Shown here piece by piece: positions 12,600-22,752 of a DNA stretch of 64,000 bases. This DNA comes from Primulina eburnea (taxonomy: Eukaryota; Streptophyta; Magnoliopsida; Lamiales; Gesneriaceae): positions 34,153,321-34,217,320 of the forward strand of contig NC_133115.1 of the NCBI RefSeq assembly GCF_022965805.1. Direction: 5' to 3'. Below the pieces are notes generated by a model. That model did not search any database. It saw nothing but the letters and a program-made list of their open reading frames with translations, and was not told the DNA's origin. Each line of letters starts with the position of its first letter. Position 1 is the first letter of the stretch. The position numbers and the translations under genes are program-made.

Positions 12600-13618
12600 C
12601 TGCACGAAGATGAAGCAATTCTTGATGTTTCCTTGAACATTAATGGATGCGCAGATATCAGGTTCTGGAAGAGAAGCCCGAGTGGTATGTAGTCTGTCGA
12701 ACTTGGTTATCTCTTGGAGATCAATAGTCTGACTCCCCCTCCATTTCAATCTTCACATCCTCTGCTGAGTTGGTGGAAGTTAATTCCTCCCAAAGTTCGT
12801 ATATTTATGTGACGAGCGACCAGAAATATTATTCCTACAGCAGCAAATTTGAGGTTACACCATGTGCCATCATTGCCTTTTGTTTTGCCCTTTTTATGAA
12901 TTTGTGGAAAGAAACGGTGTTTTGGATTCATTTACGTAAGCTTCGGTTGGCAACTTCTATGGATTGTGGCTTAATCATATTGATGGTTTTGAGTGAGGAT
13001 TACTTTGAATTGTTTACTGTAATGACATGGGCTGTTTGGTGTTAAATTTGCAAGGCAATACATTTAAGTTCTCGGAAGCCATCAGACTTAAATATAGATT
13101 GGTCTCTCTTTTTGTTAGATGCATTTCGCAAAGCCAGTGGACTGACTATGTGATACAGAGACACCAATGAGAGTGAGTAATTCAGAACTGGTATGGAAGC
13201 CGCCGATATCCGGTTTCAGCGGAAGGTTCAGAATTGGCTGCTAGCCGTTATGGTACGGATTTTTGTTTACAACAGGGGTTTATCAAAATTTGCATCTTTT
13301 CGGATTTTCTTCGAGTGGTTCAAGCAGCAACGAAGCCTTAAGAGGATTGTGGACCTGATGAACGATTACTTTGGAAGTGCAAGCATTACTCAAATCACTA
13401 GTGTTTGTATCTTTGCACCATATGAAAAGATGGGCGAATGGAGCTGCACATCTTTTGCCCGTGAAGCTCTTCTTTCGAATTCTCACTTTGAGTGGAGTCA
13501 TTTCATTTTACCTTCTAGGTTCAATGATATTGTGACTCTTGATTTATTGAACATAGTCTGATGAATGGATTTTGCTTTTAAAAAAATAAATAAATAAATA
13601 AATAATAATAATAATCAA
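12600..13618 (+). mobile_element. Decayed 3' end of a LINE (zf-RVT and RNase H-like region) with A-rich tail
   Basis: Frame pieces resemble the end of plant non-LTR retrotransposon polyproteins. From 12762 the translation has the zf-RVT signature WWKLIPPKVRIFM, then an in-frame TGA at 12810-12812 where the family has Trp, then RATRNIIPTAANLRLHHVP. Further on, LSEDYFELFTVMTWAVW (about 12990) matches the linker before RNase H. EALLSNSHFEWSHF (about 13470) resembles the end of the RNase H-like domain. Several stops and frame changes break it up. The sequence ends in an A-rich (AATA/AAT)n tail at about 13578-13617, as expected for target-primed insertion. The 5' limit is approximate; the copy is 5'-truncated and inactive. 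Confidence 0.75.
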
Positions 13619-13689
13619 TGGGATGGTAAATAAAACAGTAACACTGTGTCTAATAAATTAATGAAATTAATTAAAAATATCAAAAGCAA

Positions 13690-13905
13690 CTGTGTATAAA
13701 GGGGGAAGTTATTGAAAAATCCCCAATCAAAAAATTTTTTGGTTTTACTCCCTATCTACAAAATTGTGGTACTATATCATACAAAATATGGTACACTTCA
13801 TGTGGAAATGTGGTACACTTCATTTGGAAATGTGGTACTAAAAAAGTACCTAGGGACTGAACACAAAAAAAAATGGCGGCTGAGGACTGAACCCAAATTT
13901 CCCGT
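13690..13905. repeat. Short repeat with 22-bp tandem units upstream of MAX2
   Basis: Contains two 22-bp units (13789-13810 and 13811-13832, one mismatch) built on TGGTACACTTCA, followed by a partial third. The flanks (ATCCCCAATC on the left, GGGACTGAAC and GAGGACTGAACCC on the right) look like a dispersed repeat, but I see no other copy here. It ends where the MAX2 TATA-like box begins, so it is part of, or has replaced, the proximal promoter. Confidence 0.5.
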
Positions 13906-13910
13906 ATAAA
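13905..13910 (+). promoter_or_regulatory. Putative TATA box of MAX2
   Basis: TATAAA lies 45 bases before the MAX2 start codon, so a transcript starting about 30 bases downstream would have a short 5' leader. This is a position-based guess; no start-site data are available. Confidence 0.4.
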
Positions 13911-13954
13911 CTCTCGTACTCACCCATCAATCCATCTAAGATATACACGCAGAT

Positions 13955-16138
13955 ATGGATTCAGCACGCATGGCGGCGGCTTTAATCACGACAATAGATG
14001 ACCTCCCAGACGTCATTCTGTCTAACATAATCGCCGCCGTGTCTGATGTTCGTTGCCGCAACTCTGCCTCAATCGTCTGTCACAAGTGGTGCCTTTTAGA
14101 GCGCGCCACACGTGCTTCCCTCACCCTCCGCGGCAACCTCCGCGACCTCTTCATGGTTCCCAACTGCTTCACATCCATATCCCACCTCGACATCTCTCTT
14201 CTCTCCCCATGGGGTCACTCCCTCGCCGCCGCCTCTGACCCTAAGCTCATCGCCCGCCTCCTCCACCGGGCCTTTCCTTCTCTGTCTTCCATCAAGCTCT
14301 ACGCTCGAAACCCCTCAACTATTCAACTCATCGCTCACCAGTGGCCCAATCTCAAACACGTGAAGCTGGTCAGATGGCACCAGAGACCTCAAATATCCGC
14401 TGCCGGTGATGAGCTCAAGATCTTGTTCCAGCACTGTGGACAATTGATTTCTCTTGATCTTTCAGCGTTTTATTGCTGGACGGATGACGTGCCTCCGGCT
14501 CTTGAATCATATCCGTTACTTGCCTCGAATCTCACCTGCCTCAATCTTCTGAACCCATCGTTTTCTGAAGGTTTCAAATCCGATGAGATTAAGATTATCA
14601 CCGTCTCTTGTCCAAATTTGAGGGAATTTCGCGCTGCGTGTACGTTCGATCCAAGGTATATCGGATTTGTTGGTAACGAAGGTTTGGTTTCTGTATCAGT
14701 GAATTGCCCAAAATTGTCAATTCTTCACTTGGCTGATACTTCAGCTTTATCGACTGCGAGAGGTGACCCTGAGCACGATGGATTCGCCCGAGAGGACGCG
14801 AAGATTGATGCGGCCACTTTGATAGAGGTATTTTCAAGGCTTCCATTGTTAGTAGAACTAGCTTTAGATGTTTGTAATAATGTCCGAGACAGTGGTCCAG
14901 CTCTGGAGGTTCTCGACTCGAAATGCCCAAACTTGAGGTCTCTTAAATTGGGGCTATTTCATGGTATTTCGATGCCAATTGAGTCCAAGCTCGATGGCGT
15001 AGCCCTCTGCCAAAAGCTTGAGTCACTGTCCATTAGGAATGTGGGTGATTTGACTGACATGGGATTGATTGCAATTGCCAGAGGGTGTTGTAGGTTGGCA
15101 AAGTTTGAGGTCCAAGGTTGCAAGAAAATAACCACACGGGGGATGAGGACTTTTGTTTCTTGACTTCGTCAGACCTTAGTCAATGTCAGAATCTCCTGTT
15201 GCAAGAATCTTGGTGCAGCATCGTCTTTGAAAGCGTTGGAGCCAATTCAGGATCGAATCATGAGGCTTCACATCGATTGCATCTGGGATTGTGCCGAGGA
15301 TCTTGATGGCGTCAATGGTGGTTTGAATCTCAATGTTTTTGAGCAAGTGAAAGCATCAGATTCCCCTGGTGGACATTTTCAAGCAATGCCTTTATATATG
15401 AGTTCCAGTTGTGAATACTTGGGCATGGGTAATGCCCCCAAGAAATGCAAATACTCGTCCAATCCCAATTCTGGTCATGTAGGATTTGATCTTAACGATA
15501 ATGGCTTCACACATGGGAATGGGTTCGTGGAGAAAACATGGGACAGACTTCAATATCTATCTCTGTGGATCGAAGTAGGCCAGCTTTTGACTCCTCTATC
15601 GTCTGCAGGACTTGAAAACTGTCCAAAGTTGGAGGAGATTCGAATCAAGGTTGAAGGAGATTGCAGGGAGTTATCAAGGCCATCTGAACGTGAATTTGGG
15701 TTGAGCATTCTAATGAACTATCCCAGCCTGAAAAGGATGCATTTAGACTGCGGCGACACCATCGGCTATGCCCACACCGCACCTTCTGGGCAGATGGATT
15801 TGAGCCTATGGGAACGGTTTTATTTGTTCTGTATAGGCGATTTGGGTCTAACTGAGCTGGATTACTGGCCTCCCCAGGACAGGGATGTTAACCAAAGGAG
15901 CTTATCTCTTCCGGCAGCCGGATTGCTGCAAGAATGTGTCGGGCTCAGGAAACTTTTCATACACGGGACGGCTCACGAGCACTTCATGATGTTTTTGCCA
16001 AGGATACCGGATCTAAGAGATGTCCAATTGAGAGGGGACTACTATCCTGCACCAGAGAATGATATGAGCACGGAGATGAGGCCAGACTCGTGTTGCCGTT
16101 TCGAGGCTGCACTTAATAGGCGCCGGATTTCTGATTGA
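13955..16138 (+). CDS. MAX2: F-box/LRR protein MAX2 (ORE9/D3), interrupted by an in-frame TGA
   Basis: MAX2 is the F-box subunit of an SCF ubiquitin ligase for strigolactone and karrikin signalling. It works with D14 or KAI2 receptors in the nucleus to destroy SMXL repressors. The frame is intronless, as MAX2 is elsewhere, and 727 codons long. An F-box lies near the N-terminus (DDLPDVILSNII), then leucine-rich repeats (GDLTDMGLIAIARGCC). The C-terminal half is strongly conserved (WPPQDRDVNQRSLSLP, GTAHEHFMMF, YYPAPENDMSTEMR) and ends ...RRISD with the usual terminal Asp. The oddity is codon 403 (15161-15163), which is TGA where relatives have Leu. The same frame continues intact to the end, so the lesion is a substitution, simplest as TTA to TGA. 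Without readthrough the product would be 402 residues, lacking the receptor-contacting C-terminal repeats. It may be a natural null allele, a recent pseudogene, a base error or a readthrough site. Confidence 0.93.
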
Positions 16139-16631
16139 TGCAAACTCAACCCATGCGACGTTGATGATGTTCTTTCTCTTTTACAGTTTTGACAATAAAC
16201 TCTCCGAGCGGTCTGTGCTTGAGCTTGGGTTTATAGACATGAATAAGCTGGACTTTTCCGGTTGTGCTTTACCATCGGATCATGAAATATAATTGAAATC
16301 CTTGACAAAATTATTTAGATTAGCCGTTAAGTTTGGAAAAATAAATAAACGGGTCACAGGCCCATTTCAATAGAGAGTCCTTTTAACTTTCTTTCGTGGA
16401 CCTGACTACATCCAACTTCAAAATCCGGAATTTTTTTGTTTTGAACACTTTTTTAAGTGGTGAGAAATTTAATTTATTTTTATGGTCATTAAATAATTAG
16501 CTACTTTTAAAAATATTTTTATTTATACATCTAAACACTCGTAAATAAGAGTAAAATAGGACATTTGTTTATATAATTGCCTTTTGTAATGAATTTATTA
16601 ATATGTGTTTTTATATAATTGGGACACAGAG

Positions 16632-16653
16632 ATTATTATTATTATTATTATTA
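16632..16653. repeat. (ATT)n microsatellite
   Basis: About seven ATT units in AT-rich spacer downstream of MAX2. Confidence 0.9.
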
Positions 16654-16814
16654 GATAACAAGTTTTCCTTTTAGTAATTGCTATTAAATAATATTAGAAT
16701 TCATATTTGTGCCCACGGTGATCATAAGTGAGATTCTTGAATATAATATATGAAAGTAAATATGATTAATATTTCAAATTTGGAGACTCCTTCCGATCTA
16801 AACCTACTCAAGAT

Positions 16815-16999
16815 GATGCAAAAATTTGTGTGAGATGGTCTCACGGGTCGAATTTTGTGAGACAGATCTCTTATTCGGGTCATCCATGAAAAAATATTAC
16901 TTTTTATGCTAAGAGTATTACTTTTTATTGTGAATATTGGTAAGGTTGACCCATATCACAGATAAAGATTCGTGAGACCGTCTCACAAGAGACCTACTC
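16815..16999 (+). mobile_element. MITE family M182, copy 3
   Basis: A close match along its whole length: GTGTGAGATGGTCTCACGG at the left, GAGACCGTCTCACAAGAGAC then CTACTC at the right. No clear 9-bp duplication is seen. It lies 25 bases left of copy 4 in the same orientation. Confidence 0.75.
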
Positions 17000-17024
17000 A
17001 AAAAAATATTATGAATTTTTCAAA

Positions 17025-17207
17025 GACAAAAACTTGTGTGAGACGGTCTCACGGGTCGTATTTTGTGAGACGGATCTCTTATTTGGGTCATCAATGAAAA
17101 TGTATTACTTTTTAAGCTAAGAATATTACTTTTTATTGTGAATATCGGTAGGGTTGACCCGTCTCACAGATAAAGATTCGTGAAACCGTCTCACAAGAGA
17201 TCTCATC
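17025..17207 (+). mobile_element. MITE family M182, copy 4
   Basis: 183 bp, flanked by an exact 9-bp duplication TTTTTCAAA (17016-17024 and 17208-17216). It starts GACAAAAACTTGTGTGAGAC and ends CAAGAGATCTCATC. It is one of the best-defined copies of the family. Confidence 0.85.
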
Positions 17208-17528
17208 TTTTTCAAATGTATATTAAAAAAATTATAAAACTACTTAAATAACTCAATTGGAAATGAAAATGAACCCACCTTCGTAAAGATGAAAGATCGT
17301 CCAACAAATTTTAATAGGACATAGCCTTTAAGACAGAAAAGAGCATAAAGTTTAAAACTTAAGTGGGTTGCTCGAGTTTTGGGGTACAACATTGCAAAAA
17401 CAACTCATAGTGGTCCTCTAAGATAAAGTCGTAATTTTTTTTTTTCTTTTGCTTGGACAATATATGAATTTGTAATTTGTACTGAGTTGTACAACAAGTA
17501 GATACCTTACTACAATATTAATATCAAA

Positions 17529-17709
17529 CACAAAAATTTATGTGAGACGATCATATAAGTCAATTTTCTGAGATAAATACTACGTTTAGGTCACATATTA
17601 AAAAATATGACTTTTTATGTTCAACTATTACATTTTACTGTAAATATAGATATAGTTGACACGTCTCATGAGTAAAAATCTATGAAATCGTTTTACAAGA
17701 GACATATTC
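17529..17709 (+). mobile_element. MITE family M182, copy 5 (diverged)
   Basis: Starts CACAAAAATTTATGTGAGAC and ends ACAAGAGACATATTC. The inner words are mutated (GACTTTTTATGTTCAAC for the usual TTACTTTTTATGCTAAG). No target duplication is evident, suggesting an old insertion. Confidence 0.6.
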
Positions 17710-17909
17710 AATTTGAATTTGTAGCAAGAGGACGACGCATACTTGTAGCCAAGAACAGAGCCAAAAAAATGGAGTTGAGAGGAAGAAAAAAAATTTATTA
17801 AAAATTTTAGAGGAGCAATGGCAAATTTTAAAGGGAGAAAAGTGAAGTAAAATATTACATCTAGCACCTTACTCAATAAAAATAAAAATAAAAACTCGAG
17901 GGGCACGAT

Positions 17910-18158
17910 TAGGAGTGCAAACGAACCGAATCGAGCCGAATAATAGTAAAAAAGTCAGGCTCGAATTCGGCTCGAAATAGGTATATTCGAGTTCGAGCTC
18001 GATTCGAAGTTCGATAATTTCAAATATTTGGGCTCGAGCTCGGCTCGAAATGAAGTTCGAGTTCGAGTTCGGCTCGAAATATTCGAATATATTCGTGAAC
18101 TATTCGAATTATTGCTCGGATATTAAGGTTTGAAAGCTCGAAATGCTCGAAATATTCG

Positions 18159-18209
<51 letters not shown>

Positions 18210-18407
18210 TATTATATTAATAAAATATTAAGGCTCGCGAACTATTCGCGAGCTATCGAACAAAATAATTTGTGTTCGAGTTCGGCTCGAAAAAAAGTTC
18301 GAACGTGTTCGAGTTCGGCTTAAATTCGATAAGTTTGAATACGAATCGAATATTTATCGAGCCGGTTCGAAAAACTCGCGAACATGTTAGGTTCGTTTGC
18401 GACCCTA
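17910..18407. mobile_element. hAT-like non-autonomous element with 8-bp duplication
   Basis: 498 bp. The left end TAGGAGTGCAAACGAACC and the right end, read on the other strand, TAGGGTCGCAAACGAACC form an 18-bp imperfect inverted repeat. GGCACGAT (17902-17909) and GGCACGAC (18408-18415) flank it, an 8-bp duplication with one mismatch, as expected for hAT elements. The interior is a dense array of TTCGAG/CTCGAA and ATTCGAA words in both orientations around an (AT)22 tract. It has no coding capacity. Confidence 0.8.
18161..18205. repeat. (AT)n microsatellite
   Basis: About 22 AT units inside the hAT-like element; likely polymorphic in length. Confidence 0.95.
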
Positions 18408-20212
18408 GGCACGACCATACCCACCAAAGCTCCGTCTCTGCTTGTAGCTCAAGTAACGCTCACTTAAAATCCTTAACCAATGGTCATAAAAAATAACAAG
18501 ATAGTCTCGACTACATTTTATCGTATAAACCTGTCGTACATGGTTTTCTGAATATAATTTATTTAATTAACATAATTTATAAGATATTGTATTAGTTCGA
18601 AAATCTATCCAATATACAACCGAAAGATGATGTCACAATTGTTTAAAAAAAGAAAGAGAGCCGTTTTCATCTGTTTTCAAGAAACATACGTTTCTTTGTT
18701 AAAAAAAACATGGAGTTCTAAAAAATATTTTTTTAAAAAAATAAGTTGGGTGTCTCTATCTATCTTATTGAGTAATAAATGCACGGTTAATTACCAAAAT
18801 ATAATAAAATCCCAAATCCGCAACTAATGATGAATCCACAATGGTCCATAAATTAATTTTCAGTTTCCAAGAATTCTGAAGTTTCCTGAAAGTTCAATGA
18901 TGCTGCATGTGTAAAGATGACTTTTTTGGTCATCCCCTTAACAATCATATTATATTGTTGATTAATTAAAATGTGATCACATGATCCCAATATGGATGGA
19001 TGGATGGATGGCCAGAGGTAAAGTCAAAATAACATTATACTAAACTAAGTAATGCAATAAATTTCATAACCAAAACAAGAATTTAAATTTCGTACGCTAA
19101 GATTGTATGTATAACCCACTACCATGTGTTCTTGCTTTGCACATGGTGAGCCTCTCTGTCCAGCTTAATAAACAATTCCAGTAAAAATCATATTATAAGG
19201 ATGGTAATCAGATCTTTTCTTTTATCGCTGTTTTACAGCTTTCATCGGCAATAAATGTGATCCCATCAGCATCTGTCATATGATGTTCTTCTCAATAAAT
19301 TGAACAGAGTTAACCAAAAATTGCTATTCAGGATTCTCAATTTTTTCCAATGGTACTATCTCTCTCCCAAACTTTTCTGCAGAAATCTTAATGGGTTTTT
19401 GTTGTTGATGATATATGATCGTTAATTGTTGACATATATTTCCTTGAATTATTTTTTGGGGTGTTGGTTCATGGTTGTTGCCGCAATAAATTTGAACCCA
19501 GAAATATATCAGCCTCGAAGTGGGAAAAACTGGGAGGAGTTGCAAGTGCTAAAATGTACTGATAAGGTTAAGTTTAGCTCCATTTTATATGAAGATTTTC
19601 TATAAGTTATGATTTCTGTGTTCTTGGAGTGCCTCTGATACTCATTGTGAATTCTTTATCTCCTGTCAAGTGAGCTTAACTTTCAGCTTTTCTTAGCTTG
19701 TCTGCTTAAAATTCTTACAGCGTTAATCAGATATGTATAAAAATCAGGGCATATGGTTTTTTCTTGTTTTCGGCTACATCAAAGTTCATTTCGTCTAAGT
19801 CAGTCAATATCTATGCCTCGTTTGTAGAATTATGTCACCATCTTGAGGATGAAATGTGGGTTATTTCTCTAAGCATGCTCAACTATCAAGAATTTTTTCA
19901 GGTGAAATGGGGATTCTAACCATGTGTGTTGAATTCTGTAGATGAGTTTGGAATGCATATGTATATAAGGACATGTATATAAACTTTACAGAGGAAATTA
20001 TATAGAGCCATATGCTATGATAGCTCTGACTCTTCTCCTGTGTTCTTCCACAGCCGTAGCAGAACGTTGAGCGGGCTAGAGATGGTGGAAATTCTATAAG
20101 GAGGTGTTTTTCGAGCCAATCAATCGCTCCCTGGTCTTGAATAAAGGAGCCAATCACAAACTGGCGGTGATATTGACACAGATAGAGCAAGTTGGTGTCG
20201 CTGGTTTAGCGG

Positions 20213-22233
20213 ATGGAGGACAATAAACTGAATTTCAACCGACCATTTCTATCAGTGAGACGAAATTCGCCAGCAGTGACCTCTCAAAAGGATGACAAAG
20301 GTAAAACAGGTAAGTTCTGTGCCTGTTAGACCTCATCTTCCTTCTTACCGATCAGAACTGAAATCCGGCCCAATTAGAAATCCTGGAGCCGTGCCTTTTC
20401 AATGGGAACAGACCCCTGGACAACCAAAGGAAGTGTCCAAGCAAGAAACTCGAAACCACCCTAGACCTCCAATTGCTCCTAAGCTTCCTCCGGGAAGATG
20501 TCCACAAGCTATCCAGCAGCATTCACGTCAAATTATTCCAGAGGAAAATTCAAGTCTAATAGTAACCGTTGCAGGTGATTCCCAGAGTGGGCTGCATGGC
20601 GATGAAAATTTCCAGAATTTTGAGAGATATGACGAAATTACCGAGAAGGGGATGCATTCTGAGTCAGGGGATAGTGATGAAGATTATGTTGATGCGCCTG
20701 ATACACTTTCAAGAACCGAATCCTTTTTCATCAACTGTAGTGTGAGTGGTTTAAGTGGATTCGATGATTTAGATACCGAAAGATCTGACAGTTTTTATAC
20801 CGACCCAAGATCTCTGGAGTTCATGATGGATAGGTTTCTCCCCGCTGCAAAGGCAATGGCTTCTGAGACACCACAGTGTGCATCCCAAAAGGAATCTATC
20901 ACCAGAGAACAACTCCAACAATCTAAGAAAATAGTTGGCAGTGGTAAGCTTTTGCTTCGCTATGGGCCTAGTTTTGCAAAGCGGTATTCATATTGCCATG
21001 AAACAGAACAAGAACAAGAAGAGGACAGCGATGACGACTATAATCAGCATAAAAAATTTCCAGGAGTTTGTGGTCTGCTACCCCGGTTTTGCTCAAGAAG
21101 TTCACTGGGCGTTTTAAATGCAGTACCTGCAATGAGCATGAGAACCCGAATTCCAATACATGCTGCTAACACAACTCAAAATCGAGCTTCTTCAGCGGGA
21201 TCTTATGGCGAGACTGAGAACGAGGTATTAACTTTAGTTTCATATCTTCGACCTTCATGCGTGCTATGGCTTATGCCAAGATTTTGATGCAAATTTGACC
21301 CATTTACTATTATTTTTGTTGAGCAGTCCAAGCCTGATTATTCTGAGCTTAAATCAATGGACACAATCCAAACATCTGAACTTGAGGTGAATGAGACAAA
21401 TTTGGAAAATGAACATTTTCAAGTAGAGAACCATAATGCATCAACAAGTCGTCATGCACGTTTTTCGTTTATTGAAGAACAAGAAGTTACTGGGGTTCCT
21501 GAAGAAACAAACCATACAAGGATTGATGCCAAAACCTTTCAGGAACTATTGGCTGATCAGGGCAGTTCAGAGGAATCAGGAGAATCTGCTGTGGAAAAAT
21601 CTCTCTGTGTAGATACCATGAAGATGCTGGAAACTGAAAGCACGGCTTCCTGTTCTCCACCGACTGAAGAAGATGCTGAAGGAGTTCCTGTTTTAGGAGA
21701 AGTCCTAAAAATTATTGCTAATAAAGTAGCGATGGATGTACCAGAGGCGTACGGACAAAATGAAGATGCTAACCTATGTTCAACTATGACGAAAAATCTA
21801 AAAGTTCTGGACAAAGATCCTTCTGAAAGTCAGCCACCAAAAGCATTAGCTCTGGAAAACGAAACTCATCCAAATCACTCTCGCTTTCCTGTTCCCCCAT
21901 CTTTACCTAAATCTCCATCAGATTCTTGGCTCGGGCGTACATTGCCTTCAATTTCCATGAAGAAATCATATCTTCATTCATCTTTTGGTGTGGCAACAAA
22001 TACCAAAAATCATGATCCTAATGCACCTAGAGGCAACATCACCTGGGAAACTTTTGTCAAATCTACAAAGGTGCGACAACACATTTCATGTCATTCTAAG
22101 TCGATGTTCTTTTGTTGCTTCAACTAATTATCAAATGTTTCTATTAGTGTATTTCATGTGTATGAAACCAGTGATTGGCTCACATTGTTGCTTGCTTTAT
22201 CAGGAACTCTTGACGCCCATACCAGAAGGTTAA
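20213..22233 (+). CDS. DUF688 family protein, with possible frameshift near N-terminus
   Basis: Three exons: up to 21224, 21327-22070 and 22204-22233, all joined in phase 0 with GT-AG borders. The main frame starts at the ATG at 20292 and gives 568 residues. Near its start is the family signature RSELKSGPIRNPGAVPFQW, followed by EQTPGQPKE. It ends ELLTPIPEG. The role is unknown; the protein is acidic, Ser-rich and without membrane segments. An upstream ATG at 20213 opens a second frame, MEDNKLNFNRPFLSVRR, which resembles the usual N-terminus of this family. That frame is one base out of register and stops at 20327-20329. So either one extra base lies near 20300-20312, or translation now starts at 20292 without the first motif. 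The overlap CAGGTAAGT (20307-20315) also happens to be a perfect splice donor. Confidence 0.85.
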
Positions 22234-22531
22234 TGATGAGCCATACTTGAAGCTATGGCTCTTGTACAGCCGTTTTCCGGCAACTTTGGCGGATCCAATG
22301 TCGATATGCATACGATTCTTAAATAGTTCTACTCTCCACAACTCACTCTCTTTGGCTTGCAAGATGGTTGATGCCTCACTTTTTGTCACGCTTGTAATAA
22401 CCCTGTATAGAAGAAACATTGTTCGAATCAATGGTTGCTATTTTAGTCCATTCACACTGTAATAAACCTCTGTGGACTGTGGGTGCCTCTGCAATCGACA
22501 CTTGGTTTCAACTCTGAGATGTGTTGCATAG

Positions 22532-22752
22532 GGTGGTTACGGTATGAACTACGGTACCGTATACCGTACCGAAAATATCGGTATGGAATTTTTCCATATC
22601 GATACCGGAAATTCGGTATACCGTACATTCGATATACCGAATTTTCGGTATGAAAAAAGTTCATATCCATACCGTACCGACACTGAAAATTTTGTCGGTA
22701 TACCGAAAATATTATTATCGACATTTTTTTCGGTATACCGACATTTCTTTTG
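22532..22752. repeat. Palindromic GGTATACCG-rich element
   Basis: About 220 bp made mostly of variants of GGTATACCG, TACGGTACCGTA, TCGATATACCGA and ATTTTCGGTAT, alternating in orientation so that most of it can self-pair. It starts GGTGGTTACGGTATGAACTA. It is probably a non-autonomous transposon of unknown class, since neither terminal repeats nor a target duplication could be fixed. It lies about 300 bases beyond the end of the DUF688 reading frame, possibly inside its 3' UTR. Confidence 0.6.

Larger units (their letters stand above)
16139..20212. other. Repeat-rich spacer between MAX2 and DUF688 gene
   Basis: Begins with the MAX2 3' UTR. It holds three M182 MITE copies (about 16815-16999, 17025-17207 and about 17529-17709), a 498-bp hAT-like element with an AT microsatellite (17910-18407), an ATT tract (16632-16653) and four GGAT units near 18994-19011. 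From about 19100 the sequence is more complex and should include the promoter and leader of the DUF688 gene. No coding exon was recognised. Confidence 0.6.

Noticed and set aside
13193..13561. 122-residue open frame as an independent gene
   Set aside because: Its end resembles the RNase H-like end of plant LINE proteins, and it sits between a zf-RVT remnant and an A-rich tail, so it is transposon debris.
18161..18205. Low-complexity AT tract as an origin or matrix attachment site
   Set aside because: It is a simple microsatellite inside a transposon; nothing else supports the idea.
20310..20329. 20-base GT...AG segment as a mini-intron restoring the DUF688 frame
   Set aside because: Far below the usable length of plant introns, and removing it would not restore the frame with the next block.
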